DNA of 64,000 nucleotides from Lactobacillaceae bacterium (GTDB lineage: Bacteria; Bacillota; Bacilli; Lactobacillales; Lactobacillaceae). Every line of letters starts with the position of its first letter. The stretch's first letter is position 1. Below the pieces are notes generated by a model. That model saw only the letters and a program-made list of their open reading frames with translations. It was not told the origin of the DNA and searched no databases. A program made the translations under genes and the position numbers. The DNA is taken from positions 62,001 to 126,000 of the forward strand of contig CADFHB010000001.1 in assembly GCA_902834055.1 (NCBI GenBank). Direction: 5' to 3'. This document shows positions 46,179 to 56,019 of the stretch, piece after piece.

Positions 46179-47387
46179 ATGAAGATTGAACAACTACCAC
46201 CGATCTTTGAACCGGCGCGCCCTGTTTTACAAAAAATTGAAGCGGCGGGATACGAAGCCTACTTTGTGGGTGGCTGTGTTCGTGATACGATTTTAGGCGA
46301 CCCCATTCACGATATTGATATCGCGACTAGCGCCTACCCAAGTGAAATTAAACAGATCTTTGACCGGACCGTTGATACGGGAATTGAGCACGGGACGGTC
46401 ATGATCCTGGACCACGGAACAGGTTACGAGACGACCACCTTCCGGACGGAATCAGGCTACCAGGACTACCGGCGTCCTGATCACGTTACCTTTGTTCGTT
46501 CACTTGAAGAGGACCTGAAGCGGCGTGACTTTACGATTAACGCCCTGGCGCTGAAAGAAAACGGGGAAGTAGTTGACCTCTTTGACGGTATTAAGGACCT
46601 GAAACGGCATGTTATCCGGGCCGTAGGGGACCCAGAAGAACGTTTCCACGAAGATGCTCTCCGGATGATGCGGGCGGTTCGCTTTGCTAGCCAATTGGAT
46701 TTCAAAATTGATGGGCCAACTTTGCGGGGAATTAAGGAAAATGCTTCCCTACTGCAAAAAATTGCTGTAGAGCGAATTCAAGTTGAATTTGAAAAGATGT
46801 TCCTTGGCCAAAAGCCGGCGGCCGGCCTGAACTATTTCTTAAAGTCTGGCCTCTACAGGTACTGTCCAGGCCTTGCCGATTCAGCAAATAAGTTAGGGGG
46901 ACTAAACCGGACGTTTGCGGGGATGAAGAACATCAACCAGGTTTGGGCCCTGGTTACCTACACCCTTGATCTAACCAATTTTACGGCTCTGACTGCCTTC
47001 CTTAAATCCTGGAAGACTGCTAATGGCACCATTCGGCAGGTAAAGAAGATTTTGCCCTTAATTGAAGCTCTTCGTTGGCGGCAGGTGAGCGCCTGGATGC
47101 TGTACAAGGCAGGGTGGGAGGCCTTTGCCGATGCTAACCGAGTTGCGGGCGTCTTTAACTGGCAGTTGCCATGGCCTGACGCTAAGGAAAAGTATCAGCG
47201 CCTTCCAATTAAGAATGCGCGTGACCTGGCCATTAATGGTCAGACCCTGATTAAGGAGGCTGGAATAAAACCAGGCCCCCAACTTGGTAAGGTTCTGAAC
47301 CAGGTCACACGGGTAGTCGTTGAAGGGAAACTACCGAACGATAAAGAAACGCTCATCAACCGGGCACAAGAGATTGAAAAAGAATAA
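46179..47387 (+). CDS. cca: CCA-adding tRNA nucleotidyltransferase
   Basis: Adds or repairs the CCA end of tRNA without a template. The 402-residue class II enzyme has the nucleotidyltransferase motif YFVGGCVRDTILGDPIHDIDIATSA (about 27-51, catalytic DxD in DIDI), the flexible-loop EHGTVM, the RRDFTINALAL motif near 113 and EDALRMMRAVRFASQL near 160. The C-terminal half is helical. It is followed after 14 bases by the ABC-F gene. Confidence 0.97.
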   Translation: MKIEQLPPIFEPARPVLQKIEAAGYEAYFVGGCVRDTILGDPIHDIDIATSAYPSEIKQIFDRTVDTGIEHGTVMILDHGTGYETTTFRTESGYQDYRRPDHVTFVRSLEEDLKRRDFTINALALKENGEVVDLFDGIKDLKRHVIRAVGDPEERFHEDALRMMRAVRFASQLDFKIDGPTLRGIKENASLLQKIAVERIQVEFEKMFLGQKPAAGLNYFLKSGLYRYCPGLADSANKLGGLNRTFAGMKNINQVWALVTYTLDLTNFTALTAFLKSWKTANGTIRQVKKILPLIEALRWRQVSAWMLYKAGWEAFADANRVAGVFNWQLPWPDAKEKYQRLPIKNARDLAINGQTLIKEAGIKPGPQLGKVLNQVTRVVVEGKLPNDKETLINRAQEIEKE

Positions 47388-47401
47388 GAAGGGTTAATTA
47401 G

Positions 47402-49300
47402 ATGCAGACAATGAAAGCAGAAGGCCTGACCAGTACCTATGGTGAAAAGGTACTGTTTGACCATATTGACTTTATTATTAACGAAAATGATCGAATCGGT
47501 TTAATTGGGGTTAACGGCAGCGGGAAAACCAGCTTACTTAACGTGATTGCTGCGGAAGTCAGCCCAGAAAGCGGCCAGATTACGACCCCAAATGACTACA
47601 CAATTGGGTACCTAAAGCAACAACCCCAACTGGACGAAAGCAAGACAATCATGGAAGCGGTCTTTGCCGGTGATCAGACGATTTTTAAGACAATTCGCCA
47701 GTATGAGGAAGCGTTAAACAAGTTTAGTGCCCACCCTGAAGACCCCCAAGCCGTTGATCGTTACAATAAAATGCAAAACCGGATGGACCAAGAGGACGCC
47801 TGGGAGGCGGATAGTCGTATCAAGACCATCCTTACCCAGCTAAAGATCAAGGACACCAGCCAGAAAATTGCCGACTTGTCTGGTGGCCAACGCAAACGGG
47901 TGGGCCTTGCCCAAGTACTGATCCAGCAACCGGACCTCTTACTTTTGGATGAACCGACTAACCACCTGGACCTTGACTCAGTTATCTGGCTCCAGGACTT
48001 CCTGGCCAGTTATAAGGGCGCTGTCCTGGTAGTAACCCATGACCGTTACTTTTTGGACCAGGTAACAAACCATATCTGGGAATTGTCCTTTGGTAAGTTA
48101 TACCAATACGATGGTAACTATCAGGATTTCGTGGCCAAGAAGGCGGCCCGGGTGGCCCTTGCAAAGGAAACTGAACAGAAGAATCAGCAACTCTACAAGA
48201 AGGAGTTAGCCTGGATGAGAACGGGTGCTAAGGCCCGGTCGACCAAGCAGAAGGGACGGATCAACCGTTTCCACCAGCTGGAAAATAAGGTAGGGAACCT
48301 CAAAACAGATGAGGACATCTCAATTAACCTTGGTTCCCAGCGGCTGGGCAAGGACGTGATTAAGTTTAAAGGTGCTAACCTAAAGTTGGGTAACCACCAG
48401 ATCTTACAAGACTTTGACTGGCTTGTTCAGGCTGGCGACCGTATTGGAATTACCGGCGAAAACGGCGCTGGGAAGACCAGCCTGTTAAACGTGATTGCCC
48501 AGCGTGTTCCCCTGGACAGTGGGGTCTTGAAGATTGGGGAAACGGTCAAGCTCGGCTACTACACACAGCAAACAGAGGGAATCGATGACAGCAAGCGGAT
48601 GATCAGCTTCCTATCAGAAGTTGCGGAGAGCGTAACCGATAAGGATGGCAACAAGCTCAGCGTTACCCAGCTATTGGAACGCTTCCTATTTCCCCGCTTT
48701 ATGCACGGAACACTGATCCGGAAACTCTCTGGTGGGGAGAAGCGTCGCTTGTACCTGTTAAAGATCTTGATGCAGCAGCCAAATGTTTTACTCCTGGACG
48801 AACCGACAAACGACCTTGATATTAGCACACTGACGGTTTTGGAGGACTACCTCGATAGTTTCGCCGGGACGGTGATTACGGTTTCCCATGACCGTTACTT
48901 CCTGGATAAGGTTGCCGATGACCTGTTGATTTTCCACGGTAATGGCGATATCCAGCGCTATACCGGTCGGTTCACAGACTACCTGAAGGAAAAGCAGGCA
49001 GATCATGAACGTCAGCAAACAGAGAAGAAGCCCGTTAAAAAAGAAAGTAAGTCAGCTCCCACAAAGGAGTCTTCTCAAAAGAAGACCAAGCTGACGTATG
49101 CAGAAAAAATTGAGTGGGACCAAATTAACCAGGACCTTGATAAGCTCAGCCAGCAGCATGATAAGTTAGAACAGGAAATGGCCGCTAATGCCAACGACTA
49201 CCCTAAACTGGCAGAACTACAGAAAAAGGTCAATGAGGTTCAAAAGCAGATTGATCAGAAGACGGAACGCTGGGAATACTTGAGCAACTATGTTGACTAA
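47402..49300 (+). CDS. ABC-F family ATPase (Uup/EttA-like)
   Basis: A 632-residue cytoplasmic double ATPase without membrane segments, of the ABC-F family that acts on ribosomes. Two nucleotide-binding domains: Walker A GVNGSGKTS near residue 38 and GENGAGKTS near 355, signatures LSGGQRKRV and LSGGEKRRL, and Walker B LLLLDEPTNHLD and VLLLDEPTNDLD. The inter-domain linker (about 240-310) is lysine-rich, and a C-terminal coiled coil (about 550-632, KIEWDQINQDLDKLSQQHDKL) matches the Uup type. Either translation control or rescue is possible; nothing points to antibiotic resistance. Confidence 0.93.
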   Translation: MQTMKAEGLTSTYGEKVLFDHIDFIINENDRIGLIGVNGSGKTSLLNVIAAEVSPESGQITTPNDYTIGYLKQQPQLDESKTIMEAVFAGDQTIFKTIRQYEEALNKFSAHPEDPQAVDRYNKMQNRMDQEDAWEADSRIKTILTQLKIKDTSQKIADLSGGQRKRVGLAQVLIQQPDLLLLDEPTNHLDLDSVIWLQDFLASYKGAVLVVTHDRYFLDQVTNHIWELSFGKLYQYDGNYQDFVAKKAARVALAKETEQKNQQLYKKELAWMRTGAKARSTKQKGRINRFHQLENKVGNLKTDEDISINLGSQRLGKDVIKFKGANLKLGNHQILQDFDWLVQAGDRIGITGENGAGKTSLLNVIAQRVPLDSGVLKIGETVKLGYYTQQTEGIDDSKRMISFLSEVAESVTDKDGNKLSVTQLLERFLFPRFMHGTLIRKLSGGEKRRLYLLKILMQQPNVLLLDEPTNDLDISTLTVLEDYLDSFAGTVITVSHDRYFLDKVADDLLIFHGNGDIQRYTGRFTDYLKEKQADHERQQTEKKPVKKESKSAPTKESSQKKTKLTYAEKIEWDQINQDLDKLSQQHDKLEQEMAANANDYPKLAELQKKVNEVQKQIDQKTERWEYLSNYVD

Positions 49301-49318
49301 TTAGAGGAGGAATTAACG

Positions 49319-50281
49319 GTGGCAGAAAATCAGAATGAACAGCAGTACCTGAACCTTGCCCGGTATGTTTTGGAAAACGGGCACGAAAAGTCTGACCGGA
49401 CGGGGACAGGGACCAGGTCAGTATTTGGTTACCAAATGCGGTTTGACCTTTCCAAGGGCTTCCCAATTTTGACAACGAAGAAGGTTCCCTTTGGCCTGAT
49501 TAAGAGTGAACTTTTGTGGTTCTTACGCGGTGATACCAATATCCGCTTCCTGCTTCAGCACCACAACCATATCTGGGACGAATGGGCATTTAAGAAGTGG
49601 GTGGAAAGTGATGAGTACCATGGACCTGATATGACGGATTTTGGTCACCGCTGGCTGAAGGACCCCGAATTTAAGAAACAGTACCTAGCTGAAAAAAAGG
49701 AGTTTTGCCAACGGGTTCTTGATGATGATGAATTTGCCAAGAAGTATGGGGATCTTGGTCTAGTCTATGGTAGTCAGTGGCGAGCATGGAAGACTAGTAA
49801 GGGTAAAACCATTGACCAGATTGCCAACGTTATTCACCAGATTAAGACAACGCCAAATTCACGGCGGATGATTGTGTCGGCATGGAATCCTGAGGATGTG
49901 CCGTCAATGGCTCTCCCACCGTGCCATACAATGTTCCAGTTCTACGTTAATGATGGAAAGCTTAGTTGCCAACTCTACCAACGAAGTGCGGATATCTTCT
50001 TAGGGGTTCCATTCAACATTGCTAGTTACGCCCTCCTTACCCACATGATTGCCCACCAGTGTGGTCTTGAGGTCGGTGACTTTATTCATACCTTGGGGGA
50101 TGCCCACATCTACCTTAACCACCTTGACCAAGTAAGCGAGCAGCTGCAAAGGACTCCCCACCCGGCTCCAAAGTTGATTTTGCCAGCTGAGGCTAAGCCT
50201 ATTGACCAGTACGAAATGACGGATATTAAGCTTGATGGCTACACTCACGAGCCCGCAATCAAGGCGCCAGTTGCTGTCTGA
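49319..50281 (+). CDS. thyA: Thymidylate synthase
   Basis: Methylates dUMP to dTMP with methylene-tetrahydrofolate, giving dihydrofolate, which the next gene product recycles. The 320-residue protein has [20 protein letters not shown], the catalytic Cys in [10 protein letters not shown] near residue 200 and [18 protein letters not shown]. It includes the about 50-residue insert ([12 protein letters not shown] ... [10 protein letters not shown]) known from L. casei-type enzymes. The start is GTG after AGAGGAGG. It is 12 bases before dfrA. Confidence 0.98.
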   Translation: MAENQNEQQYLNLARYVLENGHEKSDRTGTGTRSVFGYQMRFDLSKGFPILTTKKVPFGLIKSELLWFLRGDTNIRFLLQHHNHIWDEWAFKKWVESDEYHGPDMTDFGHRWLKDPEFKKQYLAEKKEFCQRVLDDDEFAKKYGDLGLVYGSQWRAWKTSKGKTIDQIANVIHQIKTTPNSRRMIVSAWNPEDVPSMALPPCHTMFQFYVNDGKLSCQLYQRSADIFLGVPFNIASYALLTHMIAHQCGLEVGDFIHTLGDAHIYLNHLDQVSEQLQRTPHPAPKLILPAEAKPIDQYEMTDIKLDGYTHEPAIKAPVAV

Positions 50282-50292
50282 GGTGAAAAGGA

Positions 50293-50790
50293 ATGAAGAA
50301 AATTACCTATGTTTGGGCAGAGGATTTGGACGGTTGGATTGGCAAAGATGGCTCCCTCCCATGGCACGTCAAGGCCGATATGCAGCATTTTAAACGGGTC
50401 ACGGCTGACCACCCGGTAGTGATGGGGCGGCGGACCTTTGATTCAATTGGCCGTCCCCTTCCCGGTCGGCAAAACATTGTTCTGACCCACCGTGAGATTG
50501 AAGATAAACGGGTCGTTTCCTTTCAAAACCTGGCAGATTTGAAAAAATGGATTAAAGAAAATTCGGCCCCAGTGGTTGATATCATTGGTGGTGGCCGCCT
50601 CTTTACCGAACTTATGCCGTTGGTAACGGTGCTTCACCGTACCATTATCAATGGTCATTACGAAGGGGATACAAAAATGCCACCGGTCAACTATGACCAG
50701 TGGCATTTGCAGGACCGCCAAACGGTGACCAAGGATGGTCAGCCAGTTTGCTGGTTTGAAGAGTGGCAATTAAACGTAAAAGAGAATTGA
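50293..50790 (+). CDS. folA: Dihydrofolate reductase
   Basis: Reduces dihydrofolate to tetrahydrofolate with NADPH. The 165-residue protein has VWAEDLDGWIGKDGSLPWHVKADMQHFKR at the N-terminus (substrate Asp-equivalent in the DMQHFK helix), VMGRRTFDSIGRPLPGRQNIVLT for cofactor binding and DIIGGGRLFTELMP. It forms an operon with thyA, the usual pairing. Its last 21 bases overlap the end of the convergent membrane-protein gene. An alternative symbol is dfrA. Confidence 0.97.
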   Translation: MKKITYVWAEDLDGWIGKDGSLPWHVKADMQHFKRVTADHPVVMGRRTFDSIGRPLPGRQNIVLTHREIEDKRVVSFQNLADLKKWIKENSAPVVDIIGGGRLFTELMPLVTVLHRTIINGHYEGDTKMPPVNYDQWHLQDRQTVTKDGQPVCWFEEWQLNVKEN

Positions 50791-51408
50791 AAAATACATC
50801 AGACCCGTCCCAACCAGGACAAAGAAGTGCCAGATGAGGTGGGTGTAGGCAGTTGGCCGGCTATACAGGAGGGCACCAATTGTAAAGGTGATCCCCCCAG
50901 CAAGCAAGAGGCCAAAGCCCACCGGTCCGAGGGCATTCCAGAGGGGGAAGAAGGCAAAGATGCAAAGCCACCCCATCAGGACATAAACTAAAGTCGAGAG
51001 GGTACTCTTGTGTTTAAGCCAGATACTTTTATAGACAATCCCGATGACGGCTAACCCCCAAATGACACCAAACATTGTCCAGCCTAGCCATCCCTTGATG
51101 CTGACAAGGCAGTAGGGGGTGTAAGTTCCGGCAATCAGGACATAGATCATACAGTGGTCAAATATCTGAAAGACGTGCCGGGCCCGGGTAAAGACAAGGG
51201 CGTGAAACAGGGTTGACGAGAGGTAGAATAAGACGAGGATGCTGCCATAGATTGTAAAGGTAACCACCTTCATGGCACTCCCACTATGGACGGCCCGAAT
51301 TATGAGGAAGACCAGACCAGCAATTGCCAGACCGGTACCAATCCCGTGGCTAATGGCGTTACCAATTTCAATTAGTAGTGTTTTCTTATCAATGTGTTGC
51401 TTACTCAC
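50770..51408 (-). CDS. trhA: TrhA/hemolysin III family membrane protein
   Basis: A 212-residue integral membrane protein of the progestin-receptor-like (PAQR)/hemolysin III family with seven hydrophobic helices. Metal-site motifs: EIGNAISHGIG near the N-terminus, SSTLFHALVF, FDHCMIYVLIAGTYTP and a final HLIWHFFVL. Relatives affect membrane fluidity and zinc-dependent lipid hydrolysis. The frame is open 33 bases further upstream, but AAAGGAG lies nine bases before the GTG at 51406-51408. It converges on dfrA with a 21-base overlap. Confidence 0.85.
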   Translation of the reverse strand: MSKQHIDKKTLLIEIGNAISHGIGTGLAIAGLVFLIIRAVHSGSAMKVVTFTIYGSILVLFYLSSTLFHALVFTRARHVFQIFDHCMIYVLIAGTYTPYCLVSIKGWLGWTMFGVIWGLAVIGIVYKSIWLKHKSTLSTLVYVLMGWLCIFAFFPLWNALGPVGFGLLLAGGITFTIGALLYSRPTAYTHLIWHFFVLVGTGLMYFSILFYV

Positions 51409-51537
51409 TGGGCAAGACTCCTTTCGGGCTGATAAATGCATTATTTAAGGCTTTTTGGTATACTAAGACTATAAAAATCACCAATAGGTATTTAAAATTT
51501 ACGTTTATTGACTATAATGTTCTTATAAACGAATACA

Positions 51538-51556
51538 TCTAGTTATCAAAACTAGA
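51538..51556. promoter_or_regulatory. Palindrome upstream of degV
   Basis: TCTAGTT-5-AACTAGA, a perfect 7-bp inverted repeat in the 193-bp gap 51409-51601. TTTATTGACTATAAT at 51503-51517 supplies a -10-like TATAAT. The gap holds no gene. Confidence 0.4.
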
Positions 51557-51601
51557 TTAAAATAAACCACCGATAATTGTCAAGAGGGAGTGGATTTTTC
51601 C

Positions 51602-52444
51602 ATGTCTAAAGTAAAAATAGTTTGTGATTCTTCCGCCGGTTTGACAGAAGAAGACATTAAAAAGTATAACATTACAATCGTACCACTTACGGTTATGATT
51701 GATGGTACAATTTATGTCGAGCGCGAAACCATCAGTAATGATGAGTTTCCGCAGCTGATGAAAAATGCTAAGTCTTTACCAAAGACGTCCCAGCCACCGA
51801 TTGGTAAATTTGTTGACGCCTTTGATAAGCTTGGAGAAGACGGTAGTGAGGTCCTCTGCGTTACCATGATGGAATCAATCAGTGGGACTGTTCACGCTGC
51901 CGAACAAGCGGCAACAATGTCAAAGACGAAGGTGACGGTCTACGACTCCCAAACTACTGACCAGGGGATGGCCTTTCAAATTGTTGAGGCCGCAAAAGTC
52001 CTTGAAGCTGGCGGTAGTGTTGATGATGCGGTTGCTAAGATGAAGGATGTCCTTGCCAAGTCGAAACTTTACCTGGCAATCGATAACCTTGACAACCTGG
52101 TTGCCGGTGGCAGAATTAGTAAGTTCGCTGGTGCCCTATCCAGTCTCCTCAACATCAAGGTGATGCTCCAAGTTGCTGGTGGTCAGATCCACATTATTAT
52201 GAAGGGCCGCGGAACAAAGGCAATTCATAAGGAATGGGACCGGATCTTAAAGGAAATGGCCGATGGACCAAAGCCGGTTAAGGTGGGAATCTCCCACGTT
52301 GAAGGTAATAAAGAAGTTGAACGTCTGAAAAGCGGCGTAGAAAAGATCTACCCTGACCAGAAGATTACGGTCCGGGAAACGGTGCCGATCATTGCTACGC
52401 ATACTGGAATGGGTGCATGTTGTTTGCTTTACTACACTGAATAG
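51602..52444 (+). CDS. DegV family fatty-acid-binding protein
   Basis: A 280-residue two-domain protein of the DegV/FakB family. FakB members bind a fatty acid and present it to the kinase FakA for phosphorylation. Seen: VKIVCDSSAGLTEEDIKKYNITIVPLTVMIDG at the N-terminus, a SQPPIGKF segment near residue 66 with the conserved Ser-Gln-Pro, and THTGMGACCLLYY at the C-terminus. AGGGAG fits ATG 51602, twelve bases inside the longest frame. Which fatty acid it binds is not known. Confidence 0.93.
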   Translation: MSKVKIVCDSSAGLTEEDIKKYNITIVPLTVMIDGTIYVERETISNDEFPQLMKNAKSLPKTSQPPIGKFVDAFDKLGEDGSEVLCVTMMESISGTVHAAEQAATMSKTKVTVYDSQTTDQGMAFQIVEAAKVLEAGGSVDDAVAKMKDVLAKSKLYLAIDNLDNLVAGGRISKFAGALSSLLNIKVMLQVAGGQIHIIMKGRGTKAIHKEWDRILKEMADGPKPVKVGISHVEGNKEVERLKSGVEKIYPDQKITVRETVPIIATHTGMGACCLLYYTE

Positions 52445-52501
52445 GGATAAAGCTTTTTAGCTCAGTGCCCACTGTTTGTGTCAACAGAATTGAAAGCTAT
52501 T

Positions 52502-52537
52502 TGAGGCCGGAGAAAACACTGTTTTCCCAGCCTCTTA
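52502..52537 (+). terminator. Weak hairpin after degV
   Basis: GAGGC-CGG-AGAAAAC and GTTTTCCC-AGCCTC pair imperfectly. The tail TTATTATT is short of T, so termination may be partial. Confidence 0.45.
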
Positions 52538-52558
52538 TTATTAAGGAGGAACGAGCAA

Positions 52559-53476
52559 GTGCGAAAACGATGGTGGATAATTGCCGTAATCCTGGTTTTA
52601 GCGGTGGTCGCTGGCGGTGTCTGGCAGAATCATCGTCAGTCATCACCCGTGACGAAGACGACTGCCCAGCCACGCTATGTTGAAAAAAAGAGTGTCCGCC
52701 TGGTGGCAGTTGGTGATTCTTTGACCCATGGCCAAGGGGATGAGGAAAAGAAGGGCGGCTACGTTAGCATCATCAAGCATAAGATTGAACACCACTACCG
52801 TAAAACGACGGTAAGCACGAAGAACTACGGTGTCAGTGGTGACCGGTCTGACCAAATCCTGGCCCGTCTTAACTCCCAGCCTAAGATGCGGGCGAACCTC
52901 CGGAAGGCAGACGTAATCACGATGACGGTGGGTGGCAACGACCTGATGCAAGACCTTGAGGCCAATATCATGAACTCCCCCAAGACGGTTGACAAGGACG
53001 TTGACCAAGCAAAGAAGGTTTATGTCCGGCACCTCAACCAGTTACTCACGGCAGTTCGCAAACAGAATCCCCATGCACCGGTGTTTATTATGAGTATATA
53101 TAATCCCGTTTACACCTACTTCCCGGACGTGGATGTGATTAACGATTCAATCGTAAAGTGGAACCAAACAACCCAAAAGGTGATGGGAAACTACCACAAG
53201 ATGTATTTTGTAAATATTAACCACCTCATGTCATGGGGACAATACAAGACGGCGGACCAGCGTCAGCAGTTAATCCAGCAGGAAAAACAGGCTAACCAGG
53301 GAAAGGTTTCCCAGACCCGGCTGGTCAACATCATGCGGAACCGCGACCATAACTTAAACGAATATATCTCAACGGAAGATAACTTTCACCCGAACCATCG
53401 TGGTTATCAGCAGATGGCCAACCGCCTATTTAAATCAATGAAGGACCACAATAGTTGGGAATACGTAAAGAGGTAA
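52559..53476 (+). CDS. SGNH/GDSL-type lipase or esterase, membrane-anchored
   Basis: A 305-residue protein with an N-terminal signal anchor (about 5-22, WWIIAVILVLAVVAGGVW) and an extracellular SGNH hydrolase domain. Block I is AVGDSLTHGQGD near residue 51 (Ser nucleophile), block III VGGNDL near 123, and block V DNFHPNHRGYQQMA near 280 (catalytic Asp and His). It resembles B. subtilis YpmR, which shares the neighbour ypmS. The start is GTG after AAGGAGGAACG. The substrate is unknown; wall or lipid esters are possible. Confidence 0.88.
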   Translation: MRKRWWIIAVILVLAVVAGGVWQNHRQSSPVTKTTAQPRYVEKKSVRLVAVGDSLTHGQGDEEKKGGYVSIIKHKIEHHYRKTTVSTKNYGVSGDRSDQILARLNSQPKMRANLRKADVITMTVGGNDLMQDLEANIMNSPKTVDKDVDQAKKVYVRHLNQLLTAVRKQNPHAPVFIMSIYNPVYTYFPDVDVINDSIVKWNQTTQKVMGNYHKMYFVNINHLMSWGQYKTADQRQQLIQQEKQANQGKVSQTRLVNIMRNRDHNLNEYISTEDNFHPNHRGYQQMANRLFKSMKDHNSWEYVKR

Positions 53477-53484
53477 AATAGCGA

Positions 53485-54084
53485 ATGAAAAAGGAAACGA
53501 AAACGAAATCAATCAACTGGTGGAAGTGGGCGTTTATTGTCCTCGTTCTGGTAATTATAGTGGCGACCGGGACGGTAATCCACCGGGCCACCGCGCCGGC
53601 GCCCAGTCCCGCAGTTAGCAAGCCGGTTAAACCCAGTGATACTTCAGTCACCATTGAGTTGAATCGCCACCAGGTCAACGCCCTAGCGGCTAACTACCTT
53701 AACCGCTTCTTGAAAGGACAGAAGATTAAGTACAGCTTCCTGGTTGGTAAACAGTACGCCACTTTGACGGGTGATACCAAGTTTCTCGGTGCTAAGATTC
53801 GCTTTGCCATTAACTTTGTCCCGGTTAAGCAAAGCGATGGCAATGTCCTCTTGCGGGCTAAGGGCCTTTCTGTCGGGCGGCTTAATATCCCCATCAAGTT
53901 TGTGATGGGCTATATTGCCAAGAATTACAATATTCCGGACTGGGTAAAGATCAATGCCCAAAAGAAGACCGTCTTATTGGATCTGAACAAGTACAGTGAG
54001 AAGCGGGCATTAAAGTACCAGGCACAAGAAATCAATATGACAGAAGGACGGTTTAAGTTCTTGATAACCGTCCCAACTAAGTGA
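53485..54084 (+). CDS. YpmS-like membrane-anchored protein (DUF2140)
   Basis: A 199-residue protein with one N-terminal membrane helix (about 13-31, WAFIVLVLVIIVATGTVI), a proline-rich spacer and a beta-rich extracellular domain ending KFLITVPTK. The layout, LNRHQVNALAANYLNRFL and the place directly after the YpmR-like gene match the YpmS/DUF2140 family. Function unknown, probably envelope-related with its neighbour. Confidence 0.85.
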   Translation: MKKETKTKSINWWKWAFIVLVLVIIVATGTVIHRATAPAPSPAVSKPVKPSDTSVTIELNRHQVNALAANYLNRFLKGQKIKYSFLVGKQYATLTGDTKFLGAKIRFAINFVPVKQSDGNVLLRAKGLSVGRLNIPIKFVMGYIAKNYNIPDWVKINAQKKTVLLDLNKYSEKRALKYQAQEINMTEGRFKFLITVPTK

Positions 54085-54102
54085 TCAAGAGGAGGATATC
54101 GC

Positions 54103-54327
54103 ATGGTTCGTGATAGTTTTTACCGTTATTTAATGACCCAACGTAACCCTAATTCTGCTGACGAAATTGAGCAGTTCGCTAATAACGCCTTTTTAGACTC
54201 GACGTTTCCTAAGCAATCAACCGACTTTGACGAGGTTTCGAAGTATTTGGAAGAAAATGCGGACTACCTACCATCAATGACGATTTTTGACGCCGCATGG
54301 CAAAAATACCTAGAAGAAAGAAATTAG
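54103..54327 (+). CDS. YozE family protein
   Basis: A 74-residue soluble protein of the YozE/UPF0346 family (SAM-like helical fold). It begins [15 protein letters not shown] and has the typical [32 protein letters not shown]. No function is established. GAGGAGG lies upstream. It follows ypmS and precedes rbgA. Confidence 0.9.
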   Translation: MVRDSFYRYLMTQRNPNSADEIEQFANNAFLDSTFPKQSTDFDEVSKYLEENADYLPSMTIFDAAWQKYLEERN

Positions 54328-54337
54328 GAGGGATAAA

Positions 54338-55210
54338 ATGGCGACAATTCAATGGTTTCCTGGACACATGGCAAAGGCTTTGCGACAGATTCGTGAACAA
54401 ATGCCCCTCGTTGACATTGTCTTTGAGTTAGTGGACGCACGGGTGCCATATTCTTCCCAAAACCCAGAAGTGGCATTAGCAGCCGGCAATAAGCCCCGGC
54501 TTTTAATAATGACCAAGACGGACTTGGCTGATCGTGACCGTCTGCAAGAATGGTTAGCGTACTTTGAGGAAAAGGGCCAGCCGGTTCTTGCCCTCGATTC
54601 ACGGAAGCAAAACGTGGCAAAGATTGTCACCAAGAAGAGCAAGGAGATTTTGCAAGATAAGTTGGCCGAAGAAAGGGCCAAGGGGTTAAAGAAACGGCCC
54701 ATTCGGGCAATGTGTGTCGGGGTGCCGAACGTTGGTAAGTCGACCTTGTTAAACCACTTGGTTAAAAAGAACGTAGCACAGACGGGGAACCGTCCCGGCG
54801 TAACCACCGGGCAGCAGTGGCTGCGGTCATCAGCTGAGTTGGAACTTTTAGACACCCCCGGAGTCCTGTGGCACAAGTTTGCCAGTCAGAAGCAGGGGGT
54901 CATGTTGGCTCTCTCGGGGGCAATCAAGGATAGCCTTTATCCTAAAGATGATGTTGCCCTGTTCGCCTTGAAATACCTCCGCCTTTACCAGCCCGAAATG
55001 TTGAAGAAACGCTACCGGCTAACCGACCAAGACCTGGCAGAAAAGGTTAGCGACCCCGACTTGCTGTTAGTGATTACTCAGAAGATGGGCTTTAGGGATG
55101 ACTACGACCGGGCCAGCGAACGGTTGATCTTTGACCTACGGAAGGGAAAACTCGGGCCCATCACTATGGAGATTCCCGCAGACCTAAATGAGGATGGCAT
55201 CAATGAGTAA
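54338..55210 (+). CDS. rbgA: Ribosome biogenesis GTPase YlqF/RbgA
   Basis: A circularly permuted GTPase needed for late 50S assembly. The 290-residue protein starts ATIQWFPGHMAKA, with G4 TKTD near residue 64 preceding G1 GVPNVGKST near 128, then DTPG near 172, the permuted order typical of YlqF. A C-terminal helical ANTAR-like domain follows. It overlaps rnhB by 8 bases. Confidence 0.97.
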   Translation: MATIQWFPGHMAKALRQIREQMPLVDIVFELVDARVPYSSQNPEVALAAGNKPRLLIMTKTDLADRDRLQEWLAYFEEKGQPVLALDSRKQNVAKIVTKKSKEILQDKLAEERAKGLKKRPIRAMCVGVPNVGKSTLLNHLVKKNVAQTGNRPGVTTGQQWLRSSAELELLDTPGVLWHKFASQKQGVMLALSGAIKDSLYPKDDVALFALKYLRLYQPEMLKKRYRLTDQDLAEKVSDPDLLLVITQKMGFRDDYDRASERLIFDLRKGKLGPITMEIPADLNEDGINE

Positions 55211-55970
55211 GCAGACAGTAAGTGAGATTTCGCAGCTCTTAGATACAATTGATAGCCTGAATGACCCGCGCCTCAAGGCTTGGCAGGCTGATCCCCGGAA
55301 GGGTGTTCAGCAGGCCTTACAGCGCCACCAGCGGCGCATTAAACGGCAGGTCAGGGCCTATCAGGCATTCAAGCAGCGGTTTAAGTATGAGAATGCCCTC
55401 TGGAAAAGCGGGGTGCGCTACGTTGCTGGAATGGACGAGGTCGGCCGGGGCCCCCTGGCCGGTCCAGTTGTCACCTGTGCGGTAATTCTAAGCCCTGACT
55501 TTGACCTGGTTGGGGTGACCGACTCCAAACAGCTGACTCGTCATGAGCGGGAACAACTTTATTTACGGATCGTTGACGAGGCCGTCGAAGTCAGCATTGC
55601 GGTTAATGACCCGCAAACAATCGACCGGCTTAACATCTACGCGGCAACACAGGATGCGATGATGCGGTCCATCAAGAGTTTAAACCACCAGCCGGGCCAC
55701 TTGATCGTTGATGCTGTTCCACTACCCTTTGATTATCCGCAAACGACTTTAATCAAGGGTGATCAAAAGAGTATCAGTGTTGCGGCGGCCAGTATTGTTG
55801 CTAAGGAGTACCGTGACCACCTAATGCTTGATTACGACCGGGTTTACCCAGGTTACGGCTTTGCGGAAAACATGGGTTATGGCACCAAAGAACATTTAGC
55901 CGGACTAAGGAAATATGGTGTCTCGCCAATTCACCGGCGATCGTTTAAACCGGTTCCTAAATTTTTATAG
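55203..55970 (+). CDS. rnhB: Ribonuclease HII
   Basis: Cuts RNA in RNA-DNA hybrids, including single ribonucleotides in DNA. The 255-residue protein has an N-terminal about 70-residue extension typical of Firmicutes RnhB and the core motif YVAGMDEVGRGPLAGPVV near residue 75 (DEVGRGP), then GDQKSISVAAASIVAKEYRD with further acidic residues. Several ATG codons are in frame; GAGGAT upstream fits ATG 55203, inside the end of rbgA. Confidence 0.96.
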   Translation: MSKQTVSEISQLLDTIDSLNDPRLKAWQADPRKGVQQALQRHQRRIKRQVRAYQAFKQRFKYENALWKSGVRYVAGMDEVGRGPLAGPVVTCAVILSPDFDLVGVTDSKQLTRHEREQLYLRIVDEAVEVSIAVNDPQTIDRLNIYAATQDAMMRSIKSLNHQPGHLIVDAVPLPFDYPQTTLIKGDQKSISVAAASIVAKEYRDHLMLDYDRVYPGYGFAENMGYGTKEHLAGLRKYGVSPIHRRSFKPVPKFL

Positions 55971-56019
55971 TGCAAATGAAGAAGAGTCTCGTATCTATTA
56001 GGTAGGAGGCTTTTTTATT

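Noticed and set aside
47402..49300. ABC-F gene as an antibiotic-resistance determinant
   Set aside because: The C-terminal coiled coil and linker match the housekeeping Uup type; no resistance context is seen.
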